A stretch of DNA of 57,556 bases from an uncultured Sphingomonas sp. (GTDB lineage Bacteria; Pseudomonadota; Alphaproteobacteria; Sphingomonadales; Sphingomonadaceae), in the NCBI GenBank assembly GCA_913775975.1, contig CAJYLQ010000051.1:1-57556 (forward strand), in the 5' to 3' direction. The position numbers and the translations under genes are program-made. Each line of letters opens with the position of its first letter. The stretch's first letter is position 1. Below the pieces are notes generated by a model. That model was not told where the DNA came from, did not search any database, and saw only the letters and a list, made by a program, of their open reading frames with translations. Below are positions 16,996 through 24,829 of this stretch, in pieces.

Positions 16996-17541
16996 ATGGG
17001 CGTCACCTTGTTTCAGCCTCCGATGATGCCCGCCGATGAGCTCCTGCGCGAACAGGGGGTCGAGGATGCCGGCGCGCTGCACGCGACCGACGATCCCACC
17101 CTGCAACGGCTGGTGGAGGAGGCGCGGTGCCGGCTGGGCACCGCGATGGCCGGCATCTCCATCATCTATCGCGACTGGCAGTATCTGATCGCGGGGGCCG
17201 GCATCCCTGCGGGTGCCTATAGCCGGCGCACCTCGCTGTGCGGCCATGCGATCCTGCGCCCGGGCGAGTTGCTATACGTCCCCGACGCGCAGCGCGATCC
17301 GCGCTTCGCGGACAATCCGCTGGTGGCGGAGGATCGGCTGCTGCGCTTCTATCTGGGCGTGCCACTGATCGATCGCACGGGGACGGCGCTGGGCGCGCTG
17401 TGCGTGTTCGATCCGCGGCCGCGCCCCGGCTTGGGGCAGCCGCAGGCGGCGCAACTCGTTAGCCTCGCCGATGCGGTCGTGGCGCGGCTGGCGGAATTGC
17501 GCCATGGTCAACCGGCGTCGGCCGCCCGCGCACCTGCCTGA
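16996..17541 (+). CDS. Stand-alone GAF domain protein
   Basis: The 181-residue soluble protein is almost entirely one GAF domain (about 30-165): LQRLVEEARCRLGTAMAGIS, then RTSLCGHAILRPGELLYVPDA and LRFYLGVPLIDRTGTALGAL plus LCVFD. These strands match the GAF pattern seen in small sensor proteins and the sensory part of phytochrome-like kinases. No output domain is attached. A GAGGAG ribosome binding site (16983-16987) serves either the GTG at 16993 or the ATG at 16996; I chose the ATG. The gene is transcribed divergently from the SPFH operon and has three TGCGAA repeats upstream. The ligand is unknown. Confidence 0.85.
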   Translation: MGVTLFQPPMMPADELLREQGVEDAGALHATDDPTLQRLVEEARCRLGTAMAGISIIYRDWQYLIAGAGIPAGAYSRRTSLCGHAILRPGELLYVPDAQRDPRFADNPLVAEDRLLRFYLGVPLIDRTGTALGALCVFDPRPRPGLGQPQAAQLVSLADAVVARLAELRHGQPASAARAPA

Positions 17542-17568
17542 ATCGGGCGCGTGAACGGAACGGGCATC

Positions 17569-17600
17569 GCGCCGGGGCCAAGACATCCCGGCCCCGGCGC
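17569..17600. terminator. GC-rich bidirectional hairpin between the GAF gene and pal
   Basis: GCGCCGGGGCC (17569-17579) pairs perfectly with GGCCCCGGCGC (17590-17600) around a 10-base loop. It lies between two convergent genes. There is no T tract, so it is a probable rather than canonical terminator. Confidence 0.65.
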
Positions 17601-17611
17601 GTCCCGGTGCG

Positions 17612-18133
17612 TCAGTTCAGGACGACCGTCACCGCGCGGCGGTTCTGCGCCCAGGCCGCCTCGTCGGAACCCAGCGCGATCGGCCGCTCGCTGCCATAGC
17701 TGATCGTCGTAATACGCGACGCGGCGACGCCCTTGGCGGCCAGATAGTTCTTCGCCGCATTGGCGCGGCGATCACCCAGCGCGAGGTTGTATTCGCGCGT
17801 GCCGCGCTCGTCGCAATGGCCCTCCACCGTGATCCGCACATTGGGATAGCGGTTCAGCCATTCCGCCTGGCTGTCCAGGATCGCGCGCGCCTCGGGATCG
17901 ATGTCATACTGGTCGAGCCCGAAATGGATCAGGTTCGACGTGACCGAGCGCTGGAAATCGGCGGCGGAGCCGGGCGTCACCGCGCCGGTGTTCGCACCCG
18001 ACTGATCGGTCGGCGCGGTCGCGGCCGGCGTTTCGGACGGGGCGGGCGGCAGCACCTCCGGCCGCTTCTTGGAACAGCCGGCGATGGCGAGCGCGCACGT
18101 CGCGAACAGCAGCGTCGTCTTCAGCTTGGTCAT
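17612..18133 (-). CDS. pal: Peptidoglycan-associated lipoprotein Pal
   Basis: Pal is an outer-membrane lipoprotein that anchors the membrane to peptidoglycan and interacts with TolB. The signal peptide ends in the lipobox AIAGC (Cys about residue 20). After a Pro/Ala/Thr-rich linker, the OmpA-like peptidoglycan-binding domain (about 65-172) contains RITVEGHCDERGTREYNLAL and GDRRANAAKNYL, with the conserved Asp and Arg that bind diaminopimelate, then TISYGSERPIALG. The 173-residue length is typical. It is the last gene of the ybgC-tolQ-tolR-tolA-tolB-pal operon; no ybgF/cpoB gene follows, its place being taken by a hairpin and the convergent GAF gene. Confidence 0.97.
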   Translation of the reverse strand: MTKLKTTLLFATCALAIAGCSKKRPEVLPPAPSETPAATAPTDQSGANTGAVTPGSAADFQRSVTSNLIHFGLDQYDIDPEARAILDSQAEWLNRYPNVRITVEGHCDERGTREYNLALGDRRANAAKNYLAAKGVAASRITTISYGSERPIALGSDEAAWAQNRRAVTVVLN

Positions 18134-18170
18134 GACAGTCTTCCCTCTTCATGAAAGCAACGGGGGGGGG

Positions 18171-19583
18171 TCAGGGGCGCAGCGGGCCCCAGGCGGGATC
18201 GGATCCGCTTAGCGGCGTGGGCACGGCGCGCGCATTGATGCCGGTCAGGTCGACGACCCACAGCTTCGCCGTGCCGCTGGAACCCCGGCTGGAGCGGTAG
18301 AAGGTGATGGCGCGGCCGTTGGGCGACCAGCTCGGCCCCTCGTCCGACCAGTCGTCGGTCAGCAGCTTCTCGCCGCCGCCCGATGGCGACATGATGCCGA
18401 TGCGGAAATTGCCGGCCAGCTTGGTGAAGGCGATCAGGTCGCCGCGCGGGCTCCACACCGGCGTCGCATAGCGGCCGCTGCCGAAGCTGATGCGCTGCTG
18501 GTTCGATCCGTCGGCGTTCATGACATAGATTTGCTGCCCGCCCGACCGATCGCTCTCGAACACGATCCGCCGGCCATCGGGCGAATAGCTGCCGCCCGTG
18601 TCGATGCCCGGCGACGTCGTCAGCCGCTGCGGCGTGCCGCCGCTGGAGGACACGCGATACAGGTCGGTGTTGCCGTTCGTCGCCATCGAGAACAGGATCC
18701 ACTGCCCGTCCGGCGAGAAGCGCGGCGCGAACGTCAGCGAGGCGTTCTGCACCACGCGGCGCGGGCGGCCCGAGCCGAGATCATAGACATAGATCGCCGG
18801 CCGCTCGTTCTCGTAGCTCATATAGACGATCGACTGCTGGTTCGGCGCGAAGCGCGGCGTCAGCACGATCGACTGGCCGTTGGTCAGGAAGCGGTGGTTG
18901 GCGCCGTCCTGGTCCATGATCGCCAGCCGCTTGATCCGCTTCCCTTTGGGGCCGGTTTCGGAGACGTAGACGATGCGGCTGTCGAAATACGGCCCCTCGC
19001 CCGTCAGGCGCGAATAGACCGCGTCGGCGCATTTGTGCGCCGCGCGCCGCCAGTCGGCGGGCGGCACGACGAAGCCCTGCTTGGCCAGTTCGCGCTGCGA
19101 CGACACGTCGTACAGATAGCAGCCGACGGTCAGCGTGCCGTCGCCATTGGCGCGGATATAGCCCTGGACCAGCGCCTGCGCCGACGTGCCACGCCAATAG
19201 TCGAACGAGGGCGCCTGCACCTCGCCCATCGCGACCGCGCGCAGCTGCGACGGCGGCAGCGGCGTGAACAGGCCGCTGCCCTTCAGGTCGTTGGCGATGA
19301 TGTCCGACAGTTGCCGGCCCAGCGCGTCGGTGGAGCCGGCGGGCGTCTTCACCACGGCGGCGGTCGGCATCGCGGGGATCGCGATCGGCGTCGGCGCGCT
19401 GACGCCGCCGGTGACGTCGACGACCAGCCCGCCCGCCCCGTCATCGCCGGGCGGCGTGCCCTGCGGCGCGGCCGGACCCGCGGCGCGGGCGGGGGCGGCG
19501 GGAACCGGCTGCTGCTGCGCCGCGGCGGCGGTGGACAGGAGCAGCGCGAGCGCGATCGGCGTGCGGAACATGGTCATCCTCAT
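18171..19583 (-). CDS. tolB: Tol-Pal system protein TolB
   Basis: TolB is a periplasmic beta-propeller protein that shuttles between Pal and TolA during outer-membrane constriction. I chose the ATG at 19583 (MRMTMFRTPIALALLL), which overlaps the tolA stop as A-TGA, giving 470 residues. The signal peptide ends near STAAAAQQ. An N-terminal domain (about 60-185) is followed by a six-bladed WD40-like propeller with recurring motifs such as SPDGQWILFSMATNGNTDLY, SPDGRRIVFESDRSGGQQIY and SPNGRAITFYRSSRG. A longer Gln/Pro/Ala- and Gly-rich linker after the signal peptide is a sphingomonad-like feature. Confidence 0.96.
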   Translation of the reverse strand: MRMTMFRTPIALALLLSTAAAAQQQPVPAAPARAAGPAAPQGTPPGDDGAGGLVVDVTGGVSAPTPIAIPAMPTAAVVKTPAGSTDALGRQLSDIIANDLKGSGLFTPLPPSQLRAVAMGEVQAPSFDYWRGTSAQALVQGYIRANGDGTLTVGCYLYDVSSQRELAKQGFVVPPADWRRAAHKCADAVYSRLTGEGPYFDSRIVYVSETGPKGKRIKRLAIMDQDGANHRFLTNGQSIVLTPRFAPNQQSIVYMSYENERPAIYVYDLGSGRPRRVVQNASLTFAPRFSPDGQWILFSMATNGNTDLYRVSSSGGTPQRLTTSPGIDTGGSYSPDGRRIVFESDRSGGQQIYVMNADGSNQQRISFGSGRYATPVWSPRGDLIAFTKLAGNFRIGIMSPSGGGEKLLTDDWSDEGPSWSPNGRAITFYRSSRGSSGTAKLWVVDLTGINARAVPTPLSGSDPAWGPLRP

Positions 19584-20530
19584 CCTGAATGATTGTACAC
19601 GAGCGTGAAGACGCGCCAACCATTCTGGACGTCGTACAGCTCCTCGGGCAACCCGCGCAGCGGCGAGCAGCCGACGAACGAGGCGATCGCCAGGTCGTCG
19701 ACCCGGTCGACATAGCGGCGATTCTCGTCGTCGACGCCGCTATGGCCGACGACGCGCGGCCGCGCGGCGAGGCTGCCGTCGCGATTCAGGTTCAGCCGGA
19801 CCATCGCCTTGATCCGCTCCGCGCCCGGCCCGGGCAGCGACTGCCGGTTCACGCAGGGCTGGATCTGCCGCTTGATCGCGGAGCCGATATCCGCCGCCGC
19901 CTGCGCGCCCATCTTCGCCGCCGGCGCCGTTTCGGCGCGGCTGGGGGTGGGCTTGTCGCTCAGGCCCTTCAGGAAGTCGTCGCCCAGCCGCGATCCGCGC
20001 GGGCGCGCGGTCTTGGCATCCGCCTGCTTGCCCTGCCCGCGCGTCGCCGCCGGCTTCGCGGGCGCGGCGGGGGCCGGTTTCGCGGGTGCGGGCTTCGCCG
20101 GCGCGGGCTTGGCCGGGGCGGGTTCCGCCTTCGGCTCGGGACGCGGCTTCGGCTTGGCCTGCGGCTTGGGCTCGGGCTTCGGCTCCGGCCGGGGGGCGGG
20201 CCGGGGTTCGGGCTTCGGAGCCACCGGCTTGGGCGGCGCGGGCGCGGGTTGCGGCGCGGGTTCCGGCTGCGCCTGTTCGGGCGTCGGCTCGGGCGGTGCG
20301 GCATCCTCCGGCGCGCCCTCTTCCGGGGCGACCGAGGGCGCGGCCTCTTCGGCCGGATTGGGGGATGCCTGTTCCAGCGCCACGTCGGGCGCCAGCGAGA
20401 TTTCGATCGGCTGCGGCGACAGCTTCACCGGATTGGGCGTGGCGAGGAACCCGACCGAGAGCAGGCCGAAGAGCACGACATGCCCCGCGACCGCCACTCC
20501 CAGCGCCAGCTTCTCACCGCGTTGCATCAC
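19580..20530 (-). CDS. tolA: TolA-like energy-transducing periplasmic protein
   Basis: TolA spans the periplasm and links the TolQR motor to Pal/TolB. The 316-residue protein has one N-terminal membrane helix (LALGVAVAGHVVLFGLLSVGF), a long Pro/Ala/Lys/Glu-rich rod (about 55-170, repeats of KPEPRPAPRPEPKPE type and KPAPAKPAPAKPA) and a C-terminal globular domain (about 205-316) with RQIQPCVNRQSLPGPG and VRLNLNRDGSLAARPRVV, the TonB/TolA C-terminal pattern. Identity depends on operon position between tolR and tolB as much as on sequence, since such rods evolve quickly. Start at 20530 overlaps the tolR stop. Confidence 0.92.
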   Translation of the reverse strand: MMQRGEKLALGVAVAGHVVLFGLLSVGFLATPNPVKLSPQPIEISLAPDVALEQASPNPAEEAAPSVAPEEGAPEDAAPPEPTPEQAQPEPAPQPAPAPPKPVAPKPEPRPAPRPEPKPEPKPQAKPKPRPEPKAEPAPAKPAPAKPAPAKPAPAAPAKPAATRGQGKQADAKTARPRGSRLGDDFLKGLSDKPTPSRAETAPAAKMGAQAAADIGSAIKRQIQPCVNRQSLPGPGAERIKAMVRLNLNRDGSLAARPRVVGHSGVDDENRRYVDRVDDLAIASFVGCSPLRGLPEELYDVQNGWRVFTLVYNHSG

Positions 20531-20955
20531 TTGCCGCCTTCGACCGCCAGCAGCGACACGCGGTTCATCCCCGCGCTATTCAGTTCGCCCATCACCCGCA
20601 TCACCCGGCCATAGTCGAGCGCGCGGTCGGCGCGCAGATAGACCTGCGGCGGCTCCGTCCCGGCCGAGGCGCGCAGCGTGCGCAGCCGCGCGGGCAGCGC
20701 CGCCTCGCTCAGTTCCTCCTCGCCCAGATACAGCTTGCCCGCGCGATCGATCGACAGCTGGATGGGCTTGGCATCCTGCTCCAGCGCCTTGGCGCGCGCA
20801 TCGGGCAGATCGACCGGCACGCCCGTCGTCAGCAGCGGCGCCGTGACCATGAAGATGATGAGCAGCACCAGCATCACGTCGACCAGCGGCGTCACGTTGA
20901 TCTCCGCCATCGGCGCCCGCCGTCCCCGGCGGCCGGAGGGAAGGTTCATCGCCAT
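20527..20955 (-). CDS. tolR: TolR, ExbD-family proton-channel subunit
   Basis: TolR works with TolQ as the proton-driven motor of the Tol system. The 142-residue protein has the hallmark segment MAEINVTPLVDVMLVLLIIF around residues 16-35, containing the conserved Asp that carries protons through the membrane helix. The periplasmic domain shows PVDLPDARAKALEQ, IQLSIDRAGKLYLGEEE and the C-terminal YGRVMRVMGELNSAGMNRV. It overlaps tolA by four bases and lies 4 bases from tolQ, as expected for a complex with fixed stoichiometry. Confidence 0.96.
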   Translation of the reverse strand: MAMNLPSGRRGRRAPMAEINVTPLVDVMLVLLIIFMVTAPLLTTGVPVDLPDARAKALEQDAKPIQLSIDRAGKLYLGEEELSEAALPARLRTLRASAGTEPPQVYLRADRALDYGRVMRVMGELNSAGMNRVSLLAVEGGK

Positions 20956-20959
20956 GGGG

Positions 20960-21652
20960 TCAGCGCGTCCCGTCCAGCTGGCGCGACAGCGTCGCGTGGA
21001 ACCCGTCGGCGAAGCGGTTCAGCCCCGCCTCCACCTTGTTCACGCCATGGCTGAAGCGGTTGTATGCGATCACCGCCGGGATCGCCGCGAACAGGCCGAT
21101 CGCGGTCGCGAACAGCGCCTCCGCGATGCCCGGCGCCACCACCGCCAGCGACGAATTCTGCGCCTGCGCGATGCCGGTGAAGCTGCGCATGATGCCCCAG
21201 ACGGTGCCGAACAATCCGACGAACGGCGCGACCGAGCCGACCGTCGCCAGCACGTTCAGCCGGTCGGACATCTTCTCCACCTCCAGCGCGACGGCGGCGC
21301 CCATCGTCACCGCCAGTCGGTCGCGCGTCCCTTCGCGGTCGATCGTCTTGCCGGCGGTGGAGCGGCGCCATTCGTCGACGCCCGCCGCGAACACGCGCGC
21401 GGACGGCAGGTCGCTGTCGGCGCGCGCGCGGTGGAAGGCGTCGATATCGTCGGTCTTCCAGAATTCCCGCTCGAACTTCGCCATCTCGCGCCGGCTGCGG
21501 CGGATGCGCGCGGAAAAGGACAGGATGATCGCCCAGGTCCAGACGCTGGCGGCCAGCAGGCCCGCCATCACCAGCTTCACCACCCAGTCGGCCTGGAGGA
21601 ACAGCGCCACGGGCGACAATGTCGCCGCTTCCATGTTGAACACCGGATTCAT
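20960..21652 (-). CDS. tolQ: TolQ, MotA/TolQ/ExbB proton channel protein
   Basis: TolQ forms the pentameric membrane channel around TolR. I chose the ATG at 21652 (MNPVFNMEAATLSP), which overlaps the ybgC stop (21649-21652), giving 230 residues. Three membrane helices are visible (about 20-40, 135-158 and 165-190), with the conserved MotA/ExbB block: VEKMSDRLNVLATVGSVAPF, VGLFGTVWGIMRSF and the third-helix ALFATAIGLFAAIPAVIAYN. A longer upstream start at 21697 is less likely. Confidence 0.96.
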   Translation of the reverse strand: MNPVFNMEAATLSPVALFLQADWVVKLVMAGLLAASVWTWAIILSFSARIRRSRREMAKFEREFWKTDDIDAFHRARADSDLPSARVFAAGVDEWRRSTAGKTIDREGTRDRLAVTMGAAVALEVEKMSDRLNVLATVGSVAPFVGLFGTVWGIMRSFTGIAQAQNSSLAVVAPGIAEALFATAIGLFAAIPAVIAYNRFSHGVNKVEAGLNRFADGFHATLSRQLDGTR

Positions 21653-22107
21653 TCGGGGGCCCCCTGCCACAGCAGCTTCTGGTAGATCTCGGTCCACGCC
21701 CGCGGCTGCCGGCGCGGACGACCGTCGGGGCCGACCAGCGCCGCGACCACGCGCGCGTCGGCCAGCACATGCGCGTCGCGCCTGACTGTCTGATGAATGA
21801 CCACGCTCGCCGCCTTCACCGCGACGACGTGCGACACGATGAGCAGCGCGTCGTCCAGCCGCGCGGGCGCGCGATAGCGGATCGCCAGGTCGGCGATGGC
21901 ATAGGCGCCCTCGCCCGCCTCGTGCGCGGCGCGCTGGTCGATACCGCCGACGCGCAGCATGTCCGACCGCGCCCGCTCCATGTAGCGCAGATAGTTGGCG
22001 TGATAGACCACGCCCGACAGGTCCGTATCCTCGAAATAGACGCGCAGGGGAAAGCGATGCTCGCGCTCCACGAAGCGGCCCGTCGGCGGTACGTCCTCAC
22101 CCGTCAT
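21649..22107 (-). CDS. ybgC: Tol-Pal-associated acyl-CoA thioesterase YbgC
   Basis: YbgC is a hotdog-fold thioesterase that starts the tol operon in many Proteobacteria and has been linked to phospholipid metabolism. The 152-residue protein has the family signature HRFPLRVYFEDTDLSGVVYH followed by ANYLRYMERARSDML, including the conserved Asp and Tyr-His of the active site. Its ATG at 22107 is the first of the operon. Its stop overlaps tolQ by 4 bases. Confidence 0.95.
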   Translation of the reverse strand: MTGEDVPPTGRFVEREHRFPLRVYFEDTDLSGVVYHANYLRYMERARSDMLRVGGIDQRAAHEAGEGAYAIADLAIRYRAPARLDDALLIVSHVVAVKAASVVIHQTVRRDAHVLADARVVAALVGPDGRPRRQPRAWTEIYQKLLWQGAPE

Positions 22108-22196
22108 GCCGCGCTCGTTAACCGAAGCGCGCGGCGGAAGGAACCCGCCGTGGCGGGCGGGCCCCTCTCAAAGGATTGCGGCGATCGGCGCGGCGG

Positions 22197-23126
22197 TCAG
22201 GGTTCGCCCGCGCCCGCCCGCACCAGCACCAGTACCGCCGGGCGCGGCAGGCTGGGCGCGACAACGACCGGCTGGGGCACCGCCGCCTGCGGCAGCGCGG
22301 GCGGCGCGACGCTGGCCACCGCCGCGACCGCCTGCGTCGGCGCCGGGACCGATGCGGTCGCGTTAGCCGAGGGCGCGCCCGTCGCCGGCACTGCCGCCGC
22401 GATCATCGCGCGGGCGCGCCGCGTCCGCCACGCCTCATGCGCGGTGCGATACCCGTCGAACGCGGCGAAGAAGCCCGTGATCGGCTCTTCCAGCCGGGGC
22501 AGCACGGCGGCGGCGAAGACGGGGAAGGCCACCGCGTCCACCGCCTCCATCTCCTGCATCACCGCCTGCGCCACCGCGCAGAAGCGCGCCTGCGCGGGAG
22601 GCAGCGCCCAGAAATTGTACAGCTTCGTCATCGCATCGTCGTACCGCGCCTGCCACGCCGTGCCGTATCGCGCGCGATAGCGGGCGGTCATCGCGCCCGT
22701 CGTCTCCGCCAGCATCGCCCGGCCGCGCGTCAGCAGCGCATTATAGCCGCCGACCAGCGCCTCCGCCCCCGCGCCGCGACAGCCCAGCGCCGCGACGTTC
22801 AGCGCGACGCGGACGTGCCACGTCTTCTCCTCGGGCGACAGGTTGCGGTTGGGGGTGACATAGCCGCCCTCATCGCGCGCCGGCGGAACGAAGGCGGGGG
22901 AGCTGCCGGCGGGCAGCGCCGGCTCGACATCCTCGACCAGCAGCACCGCATCCTGAAGGCCCGTCGCGGCAGGCCCCGTCGCGACGGCGGGGACGAGCTG
23001 CGCCGGCGCGACGGCGGGGGCGACAGCGGCGGGGATCGACACCTCCTGCGCGGCGGCCGCAGCGGCGGACAGACCCGTAAACGCGACCGACGCGGCAAGG
23101 GCCGCGCGCACTACTTCGTAGCCCAT
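22197..23126 (-). CDS. Exported Ala-rich protein of unknown function
   Basis: A signal peptide (RAALAASVAFTGLSAAAAAAQ) begins the 309-residue protein, so it is periplasmic or surface-exposed. A middle part (about 95-240) looks folded, with NRNLSPEEKTWHVRVALNVA, RYRARYGTAWQARYDDAMTK and conserved-looking Cys residues (VAALGC, ARFCAV). The ends are low-complexity Ala/Pro/Val. I do not recognise a named family; comparable exported proteins occur near tol-pal in sphingomonads by impression only. It is on the same strand as ybgC, 89 bases upstream, and might share its transcript, but no overlap ties it to the Tol operon. Confidence 0.8.
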   Translation of the reverse strand: MGYEVVRAALAASVAFTGLSAAAAAAQEVSIPAAVAPAVAPAQLVPAVATGPAATGLQDAVLLVEDVEPALPAGSSPAFVPPARDEGGYVTPNRNLSPEEKTWHVRVALNVAALGCRGAGAEALVGGYNALLTRGRAMLAETTGAMTARYRARYGTAWQARYDDAMTKLYNFWALPPAQARFCAVAQAVMQEMEAVDAVAFPVFAAAVLPRLEEPITGFFAAFDGYRTAHEAWRTRRARAMIAAAVPATGAPSANATASVPAPTQAVAAVASVAPPALPQAAVPQPVVVAPSLPRPAVLVLVRAGAGEP

Positions 23127-23410
23127 GACAACCCCCTGATTCGACGCCTGTTTTCGATCAACCCCATGTCGCGCCGGCCGCCTGAACGAGTCGCTATGAA
23201 GTACCGTTCATTTCCGGTTCACCTTGAATAAACCGAGCGTTTAACAAGGATCAAGTGGCAGAATTTGCCATGACGACCGCCTTGCCGGCGATCGACACAA
23301 ATCGACCGGGGACCGGGGGCGCCGCGATCACCAAAAGGGGACATTCCCGGAGCGCCGGGCAGGTCGATGCAGGATCGCATCCTCCGTAAACGACGACATA
23401 CCCTGACGCC

Positions 23411-23442
23411 CCCCTCCCCTTCATGGGAGGGCAGGGGTGGGG
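23411..23442. repeat. CCCCTCCCCTTC...GGGGTGGGG dispersed intergenic repeat, copy 1
   Basis: This 32-base element aligns over its whole length with 47821-47852 and in part with 42488-42507. Its first half can fold into a C-rich/G-rich hairpin around TTCA. All copies lie between genes, as expected of a dispersed palindromic element. Confidence 0.7.
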
Positions 23443-23513
23443 CGCCCGCTACACATCCGGCGCTTCGGCATCGCTCGCGCTGCCGGCTATAGCGGGATGA
23501 CCTCAGGTTGACC

Positions 23514-23590
23514 CGTCATTGCGAGCGGAGCGAAGCAATCCAGAGCCGGATCAAGACGCCCTGGATTGCTTCGGTCCGCTCGCAATGACG
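23514..23590. repeat. Long inverted repeat (30-bp arms, 17-base loop)
   Basis: CGTCATTGCGAGCGGAGCGA (start of the left arm, 23514-23543) is the reverse complement of 23561-23590 except for one mismatch (C/G). The arms begin and end with the CGTCATTGCGAGCG/CGCTCGCAATGACG motif I recognise as a common alphaproteobacterial intergenic palindrome. It lies between convergently or tandemly read genes and is probably a non-autonomous repeat. Confidence 0.85.
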
Positions 23591-23717
23591 ACCTTGGTCC
23601 GATCCGATGTCATCTCTCTCTGAGATGAAGGATCACCCGGATCGCTCCAGACCCATCACGCGCCCGGCGCGGCGCGGGCCACCCGCACCGCCGCCGGTCA
23701 TGCCATCGCCTGCTCGG

Positions 23718-24785
23718 TCAGGCGGCGCGGCGATCCAGCGCGGCGGCGGCCTCTTCCATCAGTTCGGCGATGATCGCGGCGGCAGGCTCCTCGCGCGTCA
23801 CCATGCCGACCGACTGGCCCGCCATCACCGAGCCATGTTCGACATCGCCGTCGATCACCGCGCGGCGCAGCGCGCCCGCCCAGTAATGCTCGATCTGGAG
23901 CTGCGCCTCCGCCATCGCGACGCCGCCCTCGTCCAGCGCCTGCGCGACCTCGCGCTGCTTGGCGGTGAACAGTTCGCCGCCCGCATTCTTCAGCGCGCGC
24001 ACCGGGATCACCGGCAGGCGCGGGTCGATCTGCACGCTGGCCACCGCGTCGCGCGCACTGGCGCGGATGAACGCCTTCTTGAAATTGGCATGTGCGATCG
24101 ATTCGGTCGCGCAGACGAAGCGGGTGCCCAGCTGCACGCCCGCCGCGCCCATATCCAGATAGCCCGCGATCGCCTCACCCCGGCCGATGCCGCCCGCGAC
24201 GAACACGGGCACCTGCCCGGCCAGCTCCGGCAGCATCTCCTGCGCCAGCACGCTGGTGGAGACAGGGCCGATATGGCCGCCCGCCTCCATCCCCTCGATC
24301 ACCAGCGCATCGACGCCGGACCGGACCAGCTTCTTGGCCAGCGCCAGCGTCGGGGCGAAGCAGATCACCTTCGCGCCCGATGCCTTGATCGCCTCCAGCG
24401 AGCCCTTTGGCGGCAGCCCGCCGGCCAGCACGACATGGCCGACGCCGTGACGCGCGCACACGTCGATCAGCGCCATCAGGTCGGGATGCATGGTGATCAG
24501 GTTCACGCCGAACGGCTTGTCGGTCAGCGCCTTCGTGGCCGCGATCTCGCGATCAAGCAGCTCCACCGTCATCGCCCCGCAGGCGATCACGCCGAAGCCG
24601 CCGGCGTTGGATATGGCGGCGACGAGGTTCCGCTCGCTCACCCACGACATCGCGCCGCCCAGGATCGCGACCTCGCTCCCCAGAAAGGCGGCGCCGCGCG
24701 CCATGCGGCGGGTCAGGCGGGCGCGGCCCTCGCCATGGGTGTCGGCGGCGGCGCGGTCGGCGGTCAGGCTGTCGGTCATCGCCAT
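23718..24785 (-). CDS. Nitronate monooxygenase-like FMN-dependent oxidoreductase
   Basis: The 355-residue protein has an FMN-binding TIM barrel of the 2-nitropropane dioxygenase/nitronate monooxygenase family. Visible motifs are EVAILGGAMSWVSERNLVAA, FGVNLITMHPD, the diagnostic GMEAGGHIGPVST with the conserved His, VFVAGGIGRGEA and MGAAGVQLGTRF. Such enzymes oxidise nitronates; some in the same family are enoyl reductases. An N-terminal alternative ATG lies at 24779. Nearest neighbours give no functional hint. It is in the same direction as, but not overlapping, the hydrolase-like gene upstream. Confidence 0.92.
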   Translation of the reverse strand: MAMTDSLTADRAAADTHGEGRARLTRRMARGAAFLGSEVAILGGAMSWVSERNLVAAISNAGGFGVIACGAMTVELLDREIAATKALTDKPFGVNLITMHPDLMALIDVCARHGVGHVVLAGGLPPKGSLEAIKASGAKVICFAPTLALAKKLVRSGVDALVIEGMEAGGHIGPVSTSVLAQEMLPELAGQVPVFVAGGIGRGEAIAGYLDMGAAGVQLGTRFVCATESIAHANFKKAFIRASARDAVASVQIDPRLPVIPVRALKNAGGELFTAKQREVAQALDEGGVAMAEAQLQIEHYWAGALRRAVIDGDVEHGSVMAGQSVGMVTREEPAAAIIAELMEEAAAALDRRAA

Positions 24786-24829
24786 CGCCTAGCGCGCAAC
24801 CCCGCTCCCCGGCAAGCGGGGGCGCCCGA

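Larger units (their letters stand above)
23127..23717. other. 591-base intergenic region with two repeat elements
   Basis: No gene is supported. It holds the CCCCTCCCCTTC-type repeat at 23411-23442 and the long inverted repeat at 23514-23590, plus the upstream region of the exported protein gene on the left. Its right part is the downstream region of the nitronate monooxygenase-like gene. Confidence 0.6.
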
